Assembly (NCBI GenBank): GCA_030998225.1
Contig: JAPYXD010000680.1
Coordinates: forward strand, 17,124,501-17,188,500
Direction of reading: 5' to 3'
Length of the DNA stretch: 64,000 nucleotides
From: Diplolepis rosae
Taxonomy: Eukaryota; Arthropoda; Insecta; Hymenoptera; Diplolepididae
This document shows positions 1 to 10,958 of this stretch, piece by piece. Every line of letters begins with the position of its first letter. Within the stretch, counting starts at the first letter, position 1. The translations under genes and the position numbers were made by a program. The notes beneath the pieces are model-generated. The model had not been told where the DNA came from, did not search any database, and worked only from the letters and a program-made list of their open reading frames with translations.

Positions 1-58
1 TAAATATACAATCAAAAATACGCAACGTTTTACGATAAGTGGAGAATATATATTTCAA

Positions 59-79
59 CTATATATATATATATATATA
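59..79. repeat. (TA)n microsatellite
   Basis: About ten TA dinucleotides in a row, seen directly. No gene nearby. Confidence 0.9.
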
Positions 80-130
80 GGTATATGTGAAATACGTTCA
101 ACAATCAAAAGAAAGTATACAAAAAAATTC

Positions 131-260
131 ATAGTAACGAAAAAGTAACTGACAAAAAAATTACCAGTTACTGGGAAAATAGTAGCTAAGTTACGTTACA
201 GCTACTCTTTTCGAAAAGTAACTTTTACTTACTAGTAAGTTACTTTTAACGAGTTATTAT
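131..260. repeat. Iterated AGTTAC palindromic repeat
   Basis: The word AGTTAC or AAGTAAC and its reverse complement GTTACT recur about ten times in both orientations (for example CCAGTTACTGG and ACTTACTAGTAAGT). The stretch could fold into nested hairpins. It lies directly left of a TCAGT-type miniature element and has the same design with a different word. No coding capacity. It may be a decayed miniature inverted-repeat transposon; I could not define its ends. Confidence 0.5.
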
Positions 261-263
261 CCA

Positions 264-391
264 CTCTATAAATCTGAATCAGTCAAATTTTCACTGATTG
301 AATCAGTGATTTGCCTTTTCACTGATTCATCAGTAAAAGAATATTTTTCACTGTCAAATCAGTTAATTTTGACTGATTCAAATTTATAGAG
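264..391. mobile_element. TCAGT-family miniature element, copy 1
   Basis: Begins CTCTATAAATCTGAATCAGT and ends with the inverse GATTCAAATTTATAGAG, forming imperfect terminal inverted repeats of about 20 bp. Inside, CACTGATT and AATCAGTG alternate in both orientations. Other copies in this window lie near 1473, 2890, 5394, 6580 and 6957. No ORF, so it is non-autonomous (MITE-like). The transposase class is unknown because no clear target duplication is visible. Confidence 0.75.
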
Positions 392-449
392 CAACATTGT
401 TGGGTAGGTTTTCAAGGTTTCCATTTAGAGGGATAACTAAAGAACTCGA

Positions 450-790
450 TTGGTGAGAAACTCGAGTTATAAAGTCCTCAAAAAAATTTACAAAATTAAA
501 AATGGTTCGGGATTCATATTATTTGTTATTAATAATTATTTTGGGCATTCTTTTTCAATTTTTGCCGGCCGGTTCAATTGCAAAATACTAATTTATGTTC
601 GTGTTATCCTGTTTGTTTATATACAGTGGATTCTACATATTTTTCAATACGTGATGTGCATACTGGACTGATTCATTCTGATTTGCAAGCTATAAGATTT
701 ATGGCACTGAAGAGGGCCCCCATATGTGGCCGAAACGTTCACCTTCCCTTTTTACTTTTTATTATATCGACCATTGATAATTTTTAAATG
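450..790 (+). mobile_element. Penelope-like/retrozyme fragment, copy 1
   Basis: Homologous to the segments at 13,955-14,190 (opposite strand) and 19,795-20,166 (opposite strand). It shares the stretch around CAAGCTATAAGATTTATGGC, the hammerhead core at 703-743 and the AT-rich tail that follows. No reverse transcriptase is visible. The hammerhead plus dispersed copies fit the non-autonomous remains of a Penelope-like element (these are known to carry hammerheads in their terminal repeats). The class assignment is inference; the copy relationship is seen directly. Confidence 0.6.
703..743 (+). ncRNA. Hammerhead ribozyme motif, GGCC-type helix II
   Basis: CTGAAGA at 707-713, helix II formed by GGGCC and GGCC around a loop of about nine bases, then GAAA at 732-735 and CGTT. 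The A-C-G-U after GAA gives the two-base-pair stem III without loop typical of Penelope-like hammerheads, which cleave after the H of UH. Stem I pairs poorly here (GGCA with CACC), so this copy may be less active than its relative at 14,052-14,092. Confidence 0.65.
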
Positions 791-839
791 AAGAAAATAT
801 ATTTTATTTTTATATATATAATATATTTACAGAAGTGCT

Positions 840-1235
840 AGCGGAGGGAAGGGTCCACATTAGGCCAGTCATCTGCCAGCGTTTATCAAGTGCTGGAGTC
901 AATGTACTCCTCTCGTAGAATGGCCAAGTCCAGCTCAACGGGCATGGGTGTCGTTCAGGTATGCACCAGAGGGCCTCAGAGAGATGCCCTTCCCTTCCCC
1001 TCTTAGCCTCAACCCCATAAGAAGTAGTAAGTGATGAGATGCGTCGGCACAGGACATTTTTCTAGCTATTCGAGTGTAGTAGTGTACACGTCGGATAAGG
1101 TTCGAGGACATGCCCAATCTTGGGTCTTGAGATGCATTAGAGTAGGATGGAATATCCCCTTCCCCTTTCACCAAACATACAACATTCTGCAAAGAGCTCC
1201 AAGATACAGTCAAGTATCTTTATAGTTTTACCATC
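840..1235. other. GC-richer block without recognised gene
   Basis: This stretch is clearly less AT-rich than its flanks and lacks the short-word repetition seen around it. Open frames exist on both strands (up to about 90 codons) but none resembles a known protein. It could be the remains of a transposon or an old exon; I cannot decide. Confidence 0.3.
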
Positions 1236-1247
1236 ACTCCAAAAAAC

Positions 1248-1474
1248 GTACACAAAAAAAAGAATAGAGCCAAAAGTGCCATTTTTTATTCTTGCAAGTT
1301 TTGTCACTTGAATTATACTATTTACTATTTAACTGTCGAAAAATGAAATAAAATGGTGAATAGTGCAATTCAAGAGGCAATATTTGCAAAAATAAAACAA
1401 TGTATTACTATTATGCCTTTTAGAGCGCATAATGGACATTTAAAATGGCACCTTTAGCTATTTTTTTTGTGTAC
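1248..1474. mobile_element. Miniature inverted-repeat element
   Basis: Left end GTACACAAAAAAAAGAATAG and right end (reverse strand) GTACACAAAAAAAATAGCTA are inverted repeats, followed inward on both sides by a GTGCCATTTT segment. About 227 bp, no ORF. Its right end abuts the left end of the TCAGT-family copy at 1473, so one inserted next to or into the other. Confidence 0.65.
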
Positions 1475-1614
1475 TCTCTAAACGCTATTTAGTCAAAATG
1501 TACTGATTATCAGTGAAATTTGACTGATTTAAATAATTGAAAAGAGGGTACTGCGAATCAGTCAAATTTCACAGTCTACTTCAGTGAAAATTAAATGATT
1601 CAGATTCAGAGAGT
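1473..1614. mobile_element. TCAGT-family miniature element, copy 2
   Basis: Begins ACTCTCTAAA and ends CAGATTCAGAGAGT, with internal TACTGATTATCAGTG and inverted TCAGT words. Same family as 264-391 and 5394-5614; closest to the 5394 copy, which shares the run CTGATTATCAGTGAAATTTG. Confidence 0.7.
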
Positions 1615-1649
1615 ACAGAATAAATATTCTATTACTGATATTGCATTTG

Positions 1650-1973
1650 GATGGGGCGCATGAATATTCCCAAATTCCATATTTGCTAAAATCAACTTTG
1701 CCCAAATTCATGTGACCGAATTACCAATTATGTTTTCTAAAAACTATTCGTCCGAATTTTTATTTTTCCGAATCATCATTTGTCACAAATAGGCGGAATG
1801 TTTAATGATTATTCAGAAAAATAAAAAATCGGACTACATCTTATTTGAAAATACAAACATTATATTATGTGATGAATCAGAAATATAAAAATTAGTCCAG
1901 ATGGTAATTCGATCACATAAATTTCGGTAAAAAAAATTTGGGAAATATTCATGTGCTCCCATTTTTATCAAAT
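1650..1973. mobile_element. Miniature inverted-repeat element, GCACATGAATATT ends
   Basis: Left end ATGGGGCGCATGAATATTCC and right end (reverse strand) ATGGGAGCACATGAATATTT are inverted repeats, continuing inward as CCAAATT. Internal words such as TCACATGAATTTGGG and TCGGACTA/TAGTCCGA recur in both orientations. No ORF. Confidence 0.6.
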
Positions 1974-2705
1974 TAAAGGCTCGTTTGAAAAAGTGGGAGT
2001 CTGAATTTTTTTGTTTAAATAAAAATGGTCACAGTTGATCCTTGAGCTATACAGTAATTGCAAAATGTGCACATTTTTCTGAAAATTTTTTCAAGTGTCC
2101 CTTTTGACCACCAACCCTTCAAATTTCTCGAGACTTTCAGATTCTTTAAAAAGAGTCCGTATATAGAATAAGTTGTGTTCACAATAACACAAAGTATTTA
2201 TGGGTTTTCGCTCTAAAATGAAAGCGAGGTGACGAATTCCAGTCTTAACAACAGAAATACACAAAGACTCAAGAGAACGAAATCTGCTTTCAATTGTGAT
2301 GACATACCTTTTCTATGAAAGTAACTTCAAGTCCAGAAAAAAGTAAAAGTTAAGGATCCTTATTTATACACTCGTAAAAAATATTAGATTATTGTTTCGA
2401 GGAAAAGTTGCACAACATTGAACATTGTTGTAAAATAACAGTAAGAGAAATTTGCGAGGAAAAACAATATTTCGAAACTCTTCAGAAGATTGGAAACTAT
2501 TACTAGGATTTTTCAAACTATTGTTTATCTATAATTTTATAGAGCGATTTTTACACCTTGAGGTAATAATTATATTCAAATATGGTTGATGTTCTTATAT
2601 TCACAGTTACGCCGCACTGTGGAAATGCTTACTAGAATCAACAAAAATTATTACTTATACAAAATTTGTCTAAGTGAAATTAGTTTAATGGGATGATTTT
2701 ATTTT
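1974..2705. other. No recognisable gene
   Basis: AT-rich sequence with no long ORF, no splice-consistent exon set and no repeat that I could match elsewhere in the window. Confidence 0.5.
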
Positions 2706-2889
2706 ATTTGAAAAAATCTGCTCACTTCGCGGGCACATTATCATCGCGAACTCCGTTCTGTTTGGATCTCACGCTTCGCGCTCGATCTTATATTCTTCGC
2801 ATACATATAAGTTTATTTCATGTAATTTGATACTGAAGCTCAAGTCAATATTATAATATTGTAGATGTGAATTACATTTTCACAAAGTT

Positions 2890-3340
2890 ACTCTCTAAAC
2901 CTGAATCAATGAACGGCCACTGATTCCCAGTAACTATTCACTGATGGCAGCAGCTATAAGTCATTCACTGGGAATCAGTAAAATTCGACTGATGAATCAG
3001 TGAAATAGATTGAACTCACTTATTTAATCAGTGAAATCTTCATGTGGGAATAATAAAACCAGCAAAATATTTTAACAATCGATGAACTCGTTTATTTTAG
3101 GTTAAACAACACCAAAAGGAAATTACGTAATTATTATTGTTTATAATTATATTATGTACAATTGAAAATTAAAGATCCATCGTAATGTGTAGATGCGTAG
3201 ATTCCCAAATTCAAAAATTATTTTGACGTGGCGCGTTCACTGATTTCTCAGCGAAATTAAAGCAGAGCACTGATTCATCAGTTGATATATTTTCACTGAT
3301 ATAATCAGTGACTATTTCACTGATTCAGGTTTTGAGAATA
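2890..3340. mobile_element. TCAGT-family miniature element, long copy 3
   Basis: Begins ACTCTCTAAACCTGAATCA and ends CTGATTCAGGTTTTGAGA. At 451 bp it is the longest copy; its ends carry dense CACTGAT/ATCAGTG words and the centre (about 3040-3230) is ordinary AT-rich DNA. It sits inside the interspersed repeat that surrounds it. Confidence 0.7.
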
Positions 3341-3802
3341 CTAAATTTTTTTATTTCAAATGAAAAAGGAAATTCAATTTACATGATTTAAAAAAATTTA
3401 TCTTCCAAATATCTCAAAAAGAAAAAAAATTCGTAGAATGTTTTTAAGCGAACAATTTTTTATTCTAACACTTATTTTGCATCTCACATATTTTGGTTGA
3501 AAAATTGAATTTTTGATTTTCAATAGTATTTTTTTAAAACCAAAACATAAAATATACATCTTGTCAAAAAATATCCTACTCAGAATTTGTAGACCTCGTT
3601 TAGGCAAATAATTTTCCATCTCAACGTTTCTTTTTGTATCTCACATATTTTGTTTAAATAACGGAATTTTTTAATTTTAATCGTTTTTTTTTAAATTAAA
3701 ATGAAAAATATACGTTCTATCAGAAACGATGTCAGACAAAATTTGTTTATTGAAATGAAAAATTTTTCAAACTCACGTTTTTTTCGTATATTGTAAAATT
3801 TA

Positions 3803-3957
3803 AGGTACTTACAGTTTTGAACGTTCATTGAACGATGAAAAATATTTAATAACAAATTGTATATTTGAGAGGCTGTGAATATGGACATAATAATTAATTT
3901 TGTTTTGAAAGAAAAAATTTTCCCATCGTTCAATGAACGTTCAAAACTGTAAGTACA
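3803..3957. mobile_element. GTACTTACAG miniature element, copy 1
   Basis: Terminal inverted repeats of about 33 bp: left GTACTTACAGTTTTGAACGT and the inverse of it at the right end. The core word GAACGTTCATTGAACGATG is present at both ends. It interrupts a unit of the interspersed repeat. Related copy at 4437-4636 and a scrap at 6660-6690. Confidence 0.75.
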
Positions 3958-4436
3958 TTAAAATTTAACTGTAAAATGGAATTTAGATATTGACTTTTGT
4001 CAAGTTTTAACATACTGTAACTTTCCAAATTTTAGTTTAATCGAAAAATGTTATTAAGATAATTAGTAGAGATTTATGAGCACTATCAGAAACCAGTATT
4101 GGAATTTTTGATTTTTTCATATCGTTTTTTTTTTCAAAAACACAAAAAATGCTCCTATTTTAATAATTTTGGTCGGATGTAGCTGGTTAACGAACTTATC
4201 CTTACTTTTTCAGCTCCGATAAAGTACACTTTTGTAAAAACCATTTTTTCTGACTCAAGAGTTCTCAAAAGGTAAGGATTTGATAAAAATTTCGAAAGTC
4301 ATTTTTCACTTAAAACTAATATCTTCTCATTTATGATGAGAATGTAACAAAACGCGGTTTAGAAGACAAAAACATAATGTACAAAAAGAAACAAGAATCT
4401 ACAGAAACACAAAAGATAAGAGCTTAAGTAGTTTCT

Positions 4437-4636
4437 CATGTACTTACAGTTCTGAACGTTCATTCAACGATGAAAAATATTTATTTTTCAAAAAGTAATT
4501 AATTATTATGTCTATATTCAGGGTCTCTCAAATATACAATCTGTCGCGAAATAAATGCCACTTTTCAAAAACCAATAATTTCATTACCAAAAAGAAAATA
4601 TTTTCCATTGTTCAATGAATCTTCAGAACTGTACGT
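4437..4636. mobile_element. GTACTTACAG miniature element, copy 2
   Basis: Left end GTACTTACAGTTCTGAACGT and right end (reverse) ACGTACAGTTCTGAAGATTC. Shares the ends and part of the centre with 3803-3957 but is longer and more diverged. No ORF. Confidence 0.65.
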
Positions 4637-5393
4637 GAGTTAGTTTATCTAAGATTATCGTGAAATGTTTTAAAACCCGAGAGCCTCATGATAGAAATTT
4701 AAGACATAAACACGTTTGTGAATCTCTAGATTGGAATCCAGTCAATTTCCGGTTTATAACTTGCGTAGAGTATTTCGTGTTTTTATCCAATTTTCTCCCA
4801 CAAAAAAGTCCATTGTGGCAAAATGGATAAGCCAAATAATAAGAAAACCATCATCTGTTCCACAAATGTTTCCGGAAGTGAGGTTTGTGAAGCGAATACC
4901 AGTCGTAAAGATTCCAAGCTAGAGATGGTAAGCCGCAATAACGAATATTTGTCCAGAGGAAGTCTTTTGCAGGATTAGCATTAAAACTTGGGTCAATCCG
5001 TTAGGTGAGTTTCTGTACCGGAAACAAGCATAATAGAGAAACAGCAATGGTCAAACGTGCTACAAATACATTATGTCTTATGAGCTGGGAAAAGGATTAG
5101 AATCAGCTATTGGAAGTATGAATAATGTTATAATGTTTGGCTTTTAATTAAATTTAGGAAAATGAGAATATTATCAAGGTCGAGCACCTCAAAGAGGAGT
5201 TTTCCTCTTTCTATGGGAGAGGCACGACCTGCTTGCCTTAATGAGATAACTATCATTGACTTTAAAATCGTTTCTGAGAAAAAACGTTCTTTCCTGCCTC
5301 TCATTGTCATCTGTGTGAAAGTTACGACTCAGAAATTTCAGTTATTTGAAATATTCACATGTTGCTTTAATTCTGTATTAAAAAGTTTCTTTC
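4637..5393. other. No recognisable gene
   Basis: Short frames of 60-80 codons on both strands near 4731-5401 have no recognisable homology and no supporting splice pattern. I see nothing else. Confidence 0.45.
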
Positions 5394-5614
5394 CTCTCTA
5401 AATCTGAATCAGTCAAAATCTACTGATTATCAGTGAAATTTGAACGATTCAAATAGCTAAAAAGAGGTTACAGTGAATCAGTCAAATTTCACTGATTACT
5501 TCCGTAAAAAGTAACTGATTTATTAGTGGAAAATATTGTTTTCACTGATTAATCAGTGAAAAGGCAAATCACCGATTCAACTAGTGAAAATTTGACTGAT
5601 TTAGATTTAGAGAG
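5394..5614. mobile_element. TCAGT-family miniature element, copy 4
   Basis: The best-preserved copy. It starts CTCTCTAAATCTGAATCAGT and ends TGATTTAGATTTAGAGAG, with at least eight TCAGT or ACTGA words inside in alternating orientation, including ACTGATTAATCAGTG. Confidence 0.8.
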
Positions 5615-6049
5615 TGGATTTAATATTTTACACTCGATTTTATCTATGAAGAATTTACTATATTTAATAATAGTTATTAAATACTCAAATGTTTAATGCG
5701 TGATATAAAACACACACTGTTAGAAATTTCTACCGTAATTTCCCGAAACACGTGAATGGAGTTTTATTCAGTTACAGTTTCGTAAAATTGAGATAGAATT
5801 TCAGGAAATTTAGTTACTTTTTAGTTAATTTAAGAAACAATTTATTAATTTTCAGTTACAAAGTGTTGAATATTCCGATACTTGTATCTGGGAATTCTGG
5901 AACTTCCAAGAGAAGCAATTTTACGTTTTCGGCAAATTAAGTTTCATGATACAAGAAAAATTTCAAAAAATTTTATACATTTTTTGCAATTTTAAGATAC
6001 TTTTACTCAAAAACATCATAAGTATCGTCAAATTTTACGTTACAATTGT

Positions 6050-6383
6050 AATATAAAAATTCTGTTCATGTAAGATAACTTTTTGCATTCACAAAACAGC
6101 TTTCTGAAAATTTGGGAAACGTAATAACAAAAGACAATAAACACGTCTGCTAAATTCTTTTTAGTAAAACAATTTGAAAAAAATTGGAAGACATCTATAA
6201 TTACAGTTAATTGTAAACATTTTCGCATAATTATTATTCAAACAAAGTTGACAGACGTTCTTTATCTACTTTTCTGATCTTTTCTAGATTTTCAGGAAGA
6301 TATTCTGTAAAATGAAAAAGTTATCTTACATAAACTTTTAGAGGAATTTGATCACGTGATCTGACTGATCCATGGCCTTAATA
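6050..6383. mobile_element. CACGTG-family element, fragment
   Basis: Right end GATCACGTGATCTGACTGAT followed by CCATGGCCTTA matches the right end of 33,916-34,490, and the inside (AACGTAATAACAAAAGACAA and following) matches 34,195-34,440 closely. The left terminal repeat is missing, so the copy is truncated. No ORF of note. Confidence 0.65.
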
Positions 6384-6579
6384 GCGTTTAAATATTTTAA
6401 TAATCTTAGATATTACACGAAGAAAAATAATTAGCTGCAGAACTTATAATTTTTAGCTCTCCCAGAAAATTAATACTAGCTGAAAAATTAGTTACGTTGG
6501 CTACGAATTAATTAATATATATTTATATAATATCAGCTAATTTATTTTTCTCTTTGCAAGATTTAATTTGTTTAACATT

Positions 6580-6690
6580 ACTCTCTTAATTTGAATCAGT
6601 GATAAATATACCACTTATTAAAACCAGCGTATATACAGTATATACACAAACGAATCAGTGAAAAGTTCAATGAACGTTCAGAACTATAAA
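6580..6690. mobile_element. Scraps of TCAGT and GTACTTACAG elements
   Basis: Begins ACTCTCTTAATTTGAATCAG like a TCAGT element end, but the other end is missing. At 6665-6688 it runs into TTCAATGAACGTTCAGAACT, the inner end of the GTACTTACAG family. Probably one element broken by another. Confidence 0.5.
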
Positions 6691-6956
6691 AAAATTACAA
6701 ATTATAAGAAACAAGATATTTCTATTACTGTAGATATTATCAACATTGTGAATATTTATTACTTAGAATTCAGTTTTCCCAGTGTATAAAAGTAATTCGT
6801 TAAAAAACTAATATATGCAGTAAGTGTCGTTTGAGGCACATGTCTTGCATACATAACGACAATAAATGATCAAAACAGCAAATATATATGCAATATACAA
6901 ACAAACAAAAATTTATGTGTCACTACTGCAAACGTCAGTTTTGAATAATAAGATAG

Positions 6957-7112
6957 AATCTAAATCTGAATCAGTTCAAAATTGACTGAATTGAAATCAG
7001 TAACAAATATTTTACAAGGAAATTACTGATTCTCTACTGATTTTTAATTAAGACGGAACAGATTGCTTTTGAAGCTAATTTTAATTCAAATTTTCACGAA
7101 CTCAGATTCAGA
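6957..7112. mobile_element. TCAGT-family miniature element, degraded copy
   Basis: Starts CTAAATCTGAATCAGTTC and ends near GAACTCAGATTCAG. Inner words are fewer and more mutated than in other copies, which suggests greater age. Confidence 0.5.
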
Positions 7113-8365
7113 AAAAATTTTCAAATTTCAGACTGACTCCCGCAATACCTCCACAAAAGATTGAACCAAAAAATTGAAAAACCAAATTTTACAGGAGTAC
7201 ATCAAGAAAAATATTTAAGTGTGGGCCGATCTTTAAAATCAAGATTACTTGTTTTCATAGGACATCAATTTTCGGGAGAGATTCCGAGATCGATGATCTA
7301 GCATTCGAGCCCAAAAGCCTACGTGTAAGTTTTTATAATATCATCCCACGCTTTAGCAAGGAGTATTAGTTACTCATTAAATATTATCATGCACGACCTT
7401 GGAAACGACAGGTTGGGCTCGCCGAGTATCAGGTGTCGCAAAGCCACTCCTCATTTCTTTGACAAAGACAAAGACAACAATTAGGATCTAGATTTTGGTC
7501 AAGTGTTACGTGGGACGAACAATCAAGCTTTAGACAATTTGTCAATTTCAGAGTGAATCATCTGGACAGAAGTTAGAAAAAGAGTTATTCGTTCAAATTA
7601 ATTATGAAAAGAAAAGTTAGAAAAATATATTATCCCTGTGTTAAATAGATAATTAAATGCAAAATATATATTCAAATGAGTAAAATAAACAACTGTAAAA
7701 CCCGTTACACAATTCTATTGAAGTCTTTGTCGACTTATTAGACGATTTAATGAGGGTTCCCAGGGTAACTCATCTTCTAGAATTTGTTTTGTTCTCAGTG
7801 AGAGAGATACTTCATCGATGTAGAAAAGAAGTTCTTACTAAATATCTTCGTTTGATTAAATTCATAAAATATTATTGCTATTAGTCAGCGAATATCTCAA
7901 GGGAAAAAGATTTAGTTTTTGATCTCAACAAAAGTTTTGGAAAGGAATTTAATCCGAGCAAATCCAAATAATTCCGAATTCATTCAAATTGAATGGAGAT
8001 GAATTGGATCCGCAATTTCTGTAAATCAAAGTTTTATACATTTTACCAAGTCTAATCTTGAAACACCCATCAGATATTAATCAATAATAGCTCATTTTGT
8101 TTACTAAATAATTTTCCAAGAATTTTAAAGTAATAGTTAGAACAGAGAAATCTTATTTCAAAATCTAATTCAATCATACTTTAAAAAATTGTTTACTGAA
8201 CAAAATGAGTCCTCATAGATTAAAATCTGATGATTATTATAATGATTAGAATTGAAAAAATGATAAGGAAACTTAGACCATCAGTAATTGTTTCCAAAGA
8301 TGGAATTTTTATGTATTTATTATTTTTAAAGTAACTTCGCCCTAAATAATTCATTGTGGATACAG
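7113..8365. other. No recognisable gene
   Basis: AT-rich stretch with no open frame over about 60 codons and no clear repeat structure. Confidence 0.45.
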
Positions 8366-8660
8366 TCATAGATAAGACATTCAAAATATAAATAATTTTT
8401 TAGAAATAGGTTAAAAATAGTATTTTCAGACAAAATAGTTCAAAATGGCATTAATGGTTTGAACCAGGCTCATTCCATTCGACCTGTCACCAAAGAATTT
8501 ATTTGTTGACACCGATATAAATAAGACATTAAAAAATGTGAATATTTTTTATAAATAGTTTGAAAATAGTTTTCAGACAAAATAGTACAAAAATAGCCTT
8601 AATGGTCTAGATCAAGCTATTCCCATTCAGCTTCGCACCAAAGAATTTATTTGGTTTCAA
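8366..8660. repeat. Two diverged tandem units of about 147 bp
   Basis: The run TTTTCAGACAAAATAGT, then a GCATTAATGG/GCCTTAATGG word, then CACCAAAGAATTTATTTG occurs twice, about 147 bp apart (for example 8425 and 8572). The units differ by many substitutions, so the duplication is old. No coding content. Confidence 0.65.
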
Positions 8661-8934
8661 AATCGAGTATATAACTTTATGATTTCTCAAGAAATCCCTG
8701 CAAAGTATTTAAAGAAATGAAGCACATCTATGCAAAGTGTTTTATAATATAGAAGATCAAAGTTAACAACTCTTGTCCTGATTGTATATCCAAACATTCC
8801 ATTTCCAATTACAAATTTAAATTAGCACATCAAGTACTCTTTTTTCTATCATATATCAAGTACTTCAGTTATTCCGAAAAAATATGTGAAATTAGCGACA
8901 CCATCTTTTTTGTATTTTCTAGATTTTAATAAAT

Positions 8935-8974
8935 ATCACTGATGAGGGCTCCGATCAGAGCCGAAACGTCTGAT
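8935..8974 (+). ncRNA. Hammerhead ribozyme motif, GGCUC-type helix II
   Basis: All conserved parts are present in order: CTGATGA at 8939-8945, helix II GGGCTC and GAGCC closed over a short loop, GAAA at 8963-8966, then CGTC. Stem I can form from ATCA (8935-8938) with TGAT after the cleavage site (8971-8974). Stem III is the loop-free A-C/G-U pair type, thought to act as dimers in Penelope-like elements. The best single candidate in the window for an active ribozyme. The surrounding element is not otherwise recognisable. Confidence 0.75.
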
Positions 8975-8999
8975 TTCCAACAAAATAACCATTCCCTGA

Positions 9000-9664
9000 T
9001 AGAATATCTATTGACAAATATTATTACCATTTTCTAAAGATGTAAAAAAGCACATTTTCTATCTTTTCTTGAAAAACTATTTTATGAAATAAAATTAAAT
9101 TTTATCGAATTACGCCAATGAGTGAGAGAATTTAAAAAAGCTAAGCAAGCTTATTTCACGAGTCTATCCTAACATTGCGCTAATGCACATCTGCGAATCG
9201 TCCCTGGGATGTATTTCTTGCCTACATCGCAGCTAGGAGAAGATCAGAAACAAGACCAAGACCCAAGTGAGTCAACCAAGTTGGCGAAAAGGTCACCTTC
9301 TCTCTATTCGTCATGCTTCACTGCATTTTGCCTTCAATTTGTCGTCACAGAGGTTGCAAAAAATTTAAAGTTCAGAAACCTAGTGCACGATAAAGATCAT
9401 GATAGCTGTTTTGGAGTCATTGTGCGTGTCCGCTCCAGATTGCGTAAGTGGACGGGTTCTGCCTTTCCTTTAGCATCTCACGCTACTCACGCTCTTTCAT
9501 CCGCTAAGTCTCCGATTTCAAGGACATATTTTAACTTCAGGATCGACTCTTCCTGCGTTTAAAAATCCTACCCTGCGTTTTCTACTTCTAAAGATGAATC
9601 AAAAAGTCGAACCTCAAAAATATTAGTCAAGACAAACTGTATTCTTAAATGCCCTGTTGAAAAA
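9000..9664. other. No recognised gene; one 117-codon frame
   Basis: A plus-strand frame at 9209-9562 is somewhat GC-richer than its surroundings but its product (rich in Ser, Lys and Arg, no domain or membrane segment) is not recognisable. No splice sites clearly extend it. Treated as a chance frame. Confidence 0.3.
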
Positions 9665-10375
9665 GTTTTATAGGATTTGATAGAAATTTTTTTTAATACT
9701 TTTCAATCCTTTATCTGAATCCGAAATTTGCATATTTTATATTTCTATCAAACCTTTTTGATAAAAAGTCTTTCAAAGTGAATAATCATGTTCGTCGAAA
9801 GAATCCCACGATTTCCGTGAAGTTGTTATCCACTTCTATACTTTATTTTAGTGAAAATTCAATGAAATCCTATCAAATTGTTAAGTCAGCAATCATATCG
9901 AGACCTATCAAAAATGATATCTTTTGCAGAAAAATTTTGTGGCTGCCTGAAGTCATGATAGGACCGTATCAAGACAGTCTATTTCCAATCCAATCAGACA
10001 AGCATTATTAAAAATTAATTGATCTGATTAGAGATGCGTCACAAAGAATTGTTCACGTATACATCTATTAAATCCCATCCGCTTGAAACTTTTATTAAAT
10101 CCTGTGTTGGATTTGTACCAAATGCTAAACTCATGAATCTTAGAAGTTTCTATCAAATACTATTAATCGAAAAATCAGATTTTTTTCTATCGTCGAGTCT
10201 TGTGAAGATAAGATGTTATAGAGTTCCAGTGAGAAATTGATAATAAGAAGCCATTAGAGTTCCCAATGAACAGAATTTTATCAAAATTCTATTTCTATCA
10301 AGTATGCGGACAAAATTTGATTCTGAAAATCTGTTTGATTAATTTTCATAAGACTTCTATCAATCCCCTTCATTT
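9665..10375. repeat. Region of iterated TATCAA words
   Basis: The words TTTGATAGAAA, CTATCAAA and TTTCTATCAA recur at least nine times across about 700 bp in both orientations (for example at 9668, 9744, 9870, 9906, 10,151, 10,295, 10,356). This has the same design as the TCAGT elements with another word. The ends are not clear. Frames inside (9778-10,240) look like by-products of the repetition. Confidence 0.4.
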
Positions 10376-10958
10376 TGAGTCTGATAAAGGCTCTAAGTTT
10401 TCTGCCTTGTGATCGAGTCGGAACTCGGAATTATTTATGGAAAAAAGTGCAAAAAATCACATATGCTTAAACAAAGAAATGTGAATTTATTATTTAAGTG
10501 CCTTAATTTGTGGAGTCGAGAATCATAAAATAGTGTCCAAAATTTGAAAGAAACTTTAGCAACTAGAGGATAAAATTTTCTACAAAACCTTCTTCGAGAA
10601 AGTGCCTTTAAATTCGGACAATTTAGTTGCTTAACAAACAATAAAGTAGTTTTAAAGAAAGTGACATCGAAATCCAATTTGCAAAGGGAGCTTTGTTTTT
10701 TGGTTGTTAAAGGATTTGATTTCTCTAATACCGTCTTTGAGTTCGTTGAATTAAAACTAGTGGTAAAAATTTTTAATCCAAAACGATGAATCCAGGACAA
10801 TATTAAAAAATGTTTAAATCAGTGGATTGACATAAAGGTGACACTGAATACAAATTTAGCACCAAAACTGTAAAAGTCAAAACGCGAATTAAATATTGCT
10901 AGCCAGAATTTATCGTATTATAAGATACAGTTTATAAGTTGAGATAAAAGTAACTTAC

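Larger units (their letters stand above)
2706..4360. repeat. Interspersed repeat family (TATCTCACATATTTT), copy 1
   Basis: Matches 48,540-50,030 over most of its length and 13,040-13,290, 16,890-17,060, 19,200-19,800 and 21,870-22,265 in part. The left part carries the GC-rich word ACGCTTCGCGCTCGATC. The middle holds degenerate units that start with TATCTCACATATTTT about 150 bp apart (near 3481, 3637, 3785). The right end has the landmark TTCTCATTTATGATGAGAAT. It is broken by a TCAGT element (2890-3340) and a small inverted-repeat element (3803-3957). No protein-coding region survives; element class unknown. Confidence 0.7.

Noticed and set aside
264..391. Regularly spaced palindromic words resembling a CRISPR array
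   Set aside because: Spacing is irregular, words occur in both orientations, and the surrounding genome is eukaryotic.
2475..2505. Further hammerhead candidate (minus strand CTGAAGA followed by GAAA)
   Set aside because: No helix II can form between the two conserved boxes.
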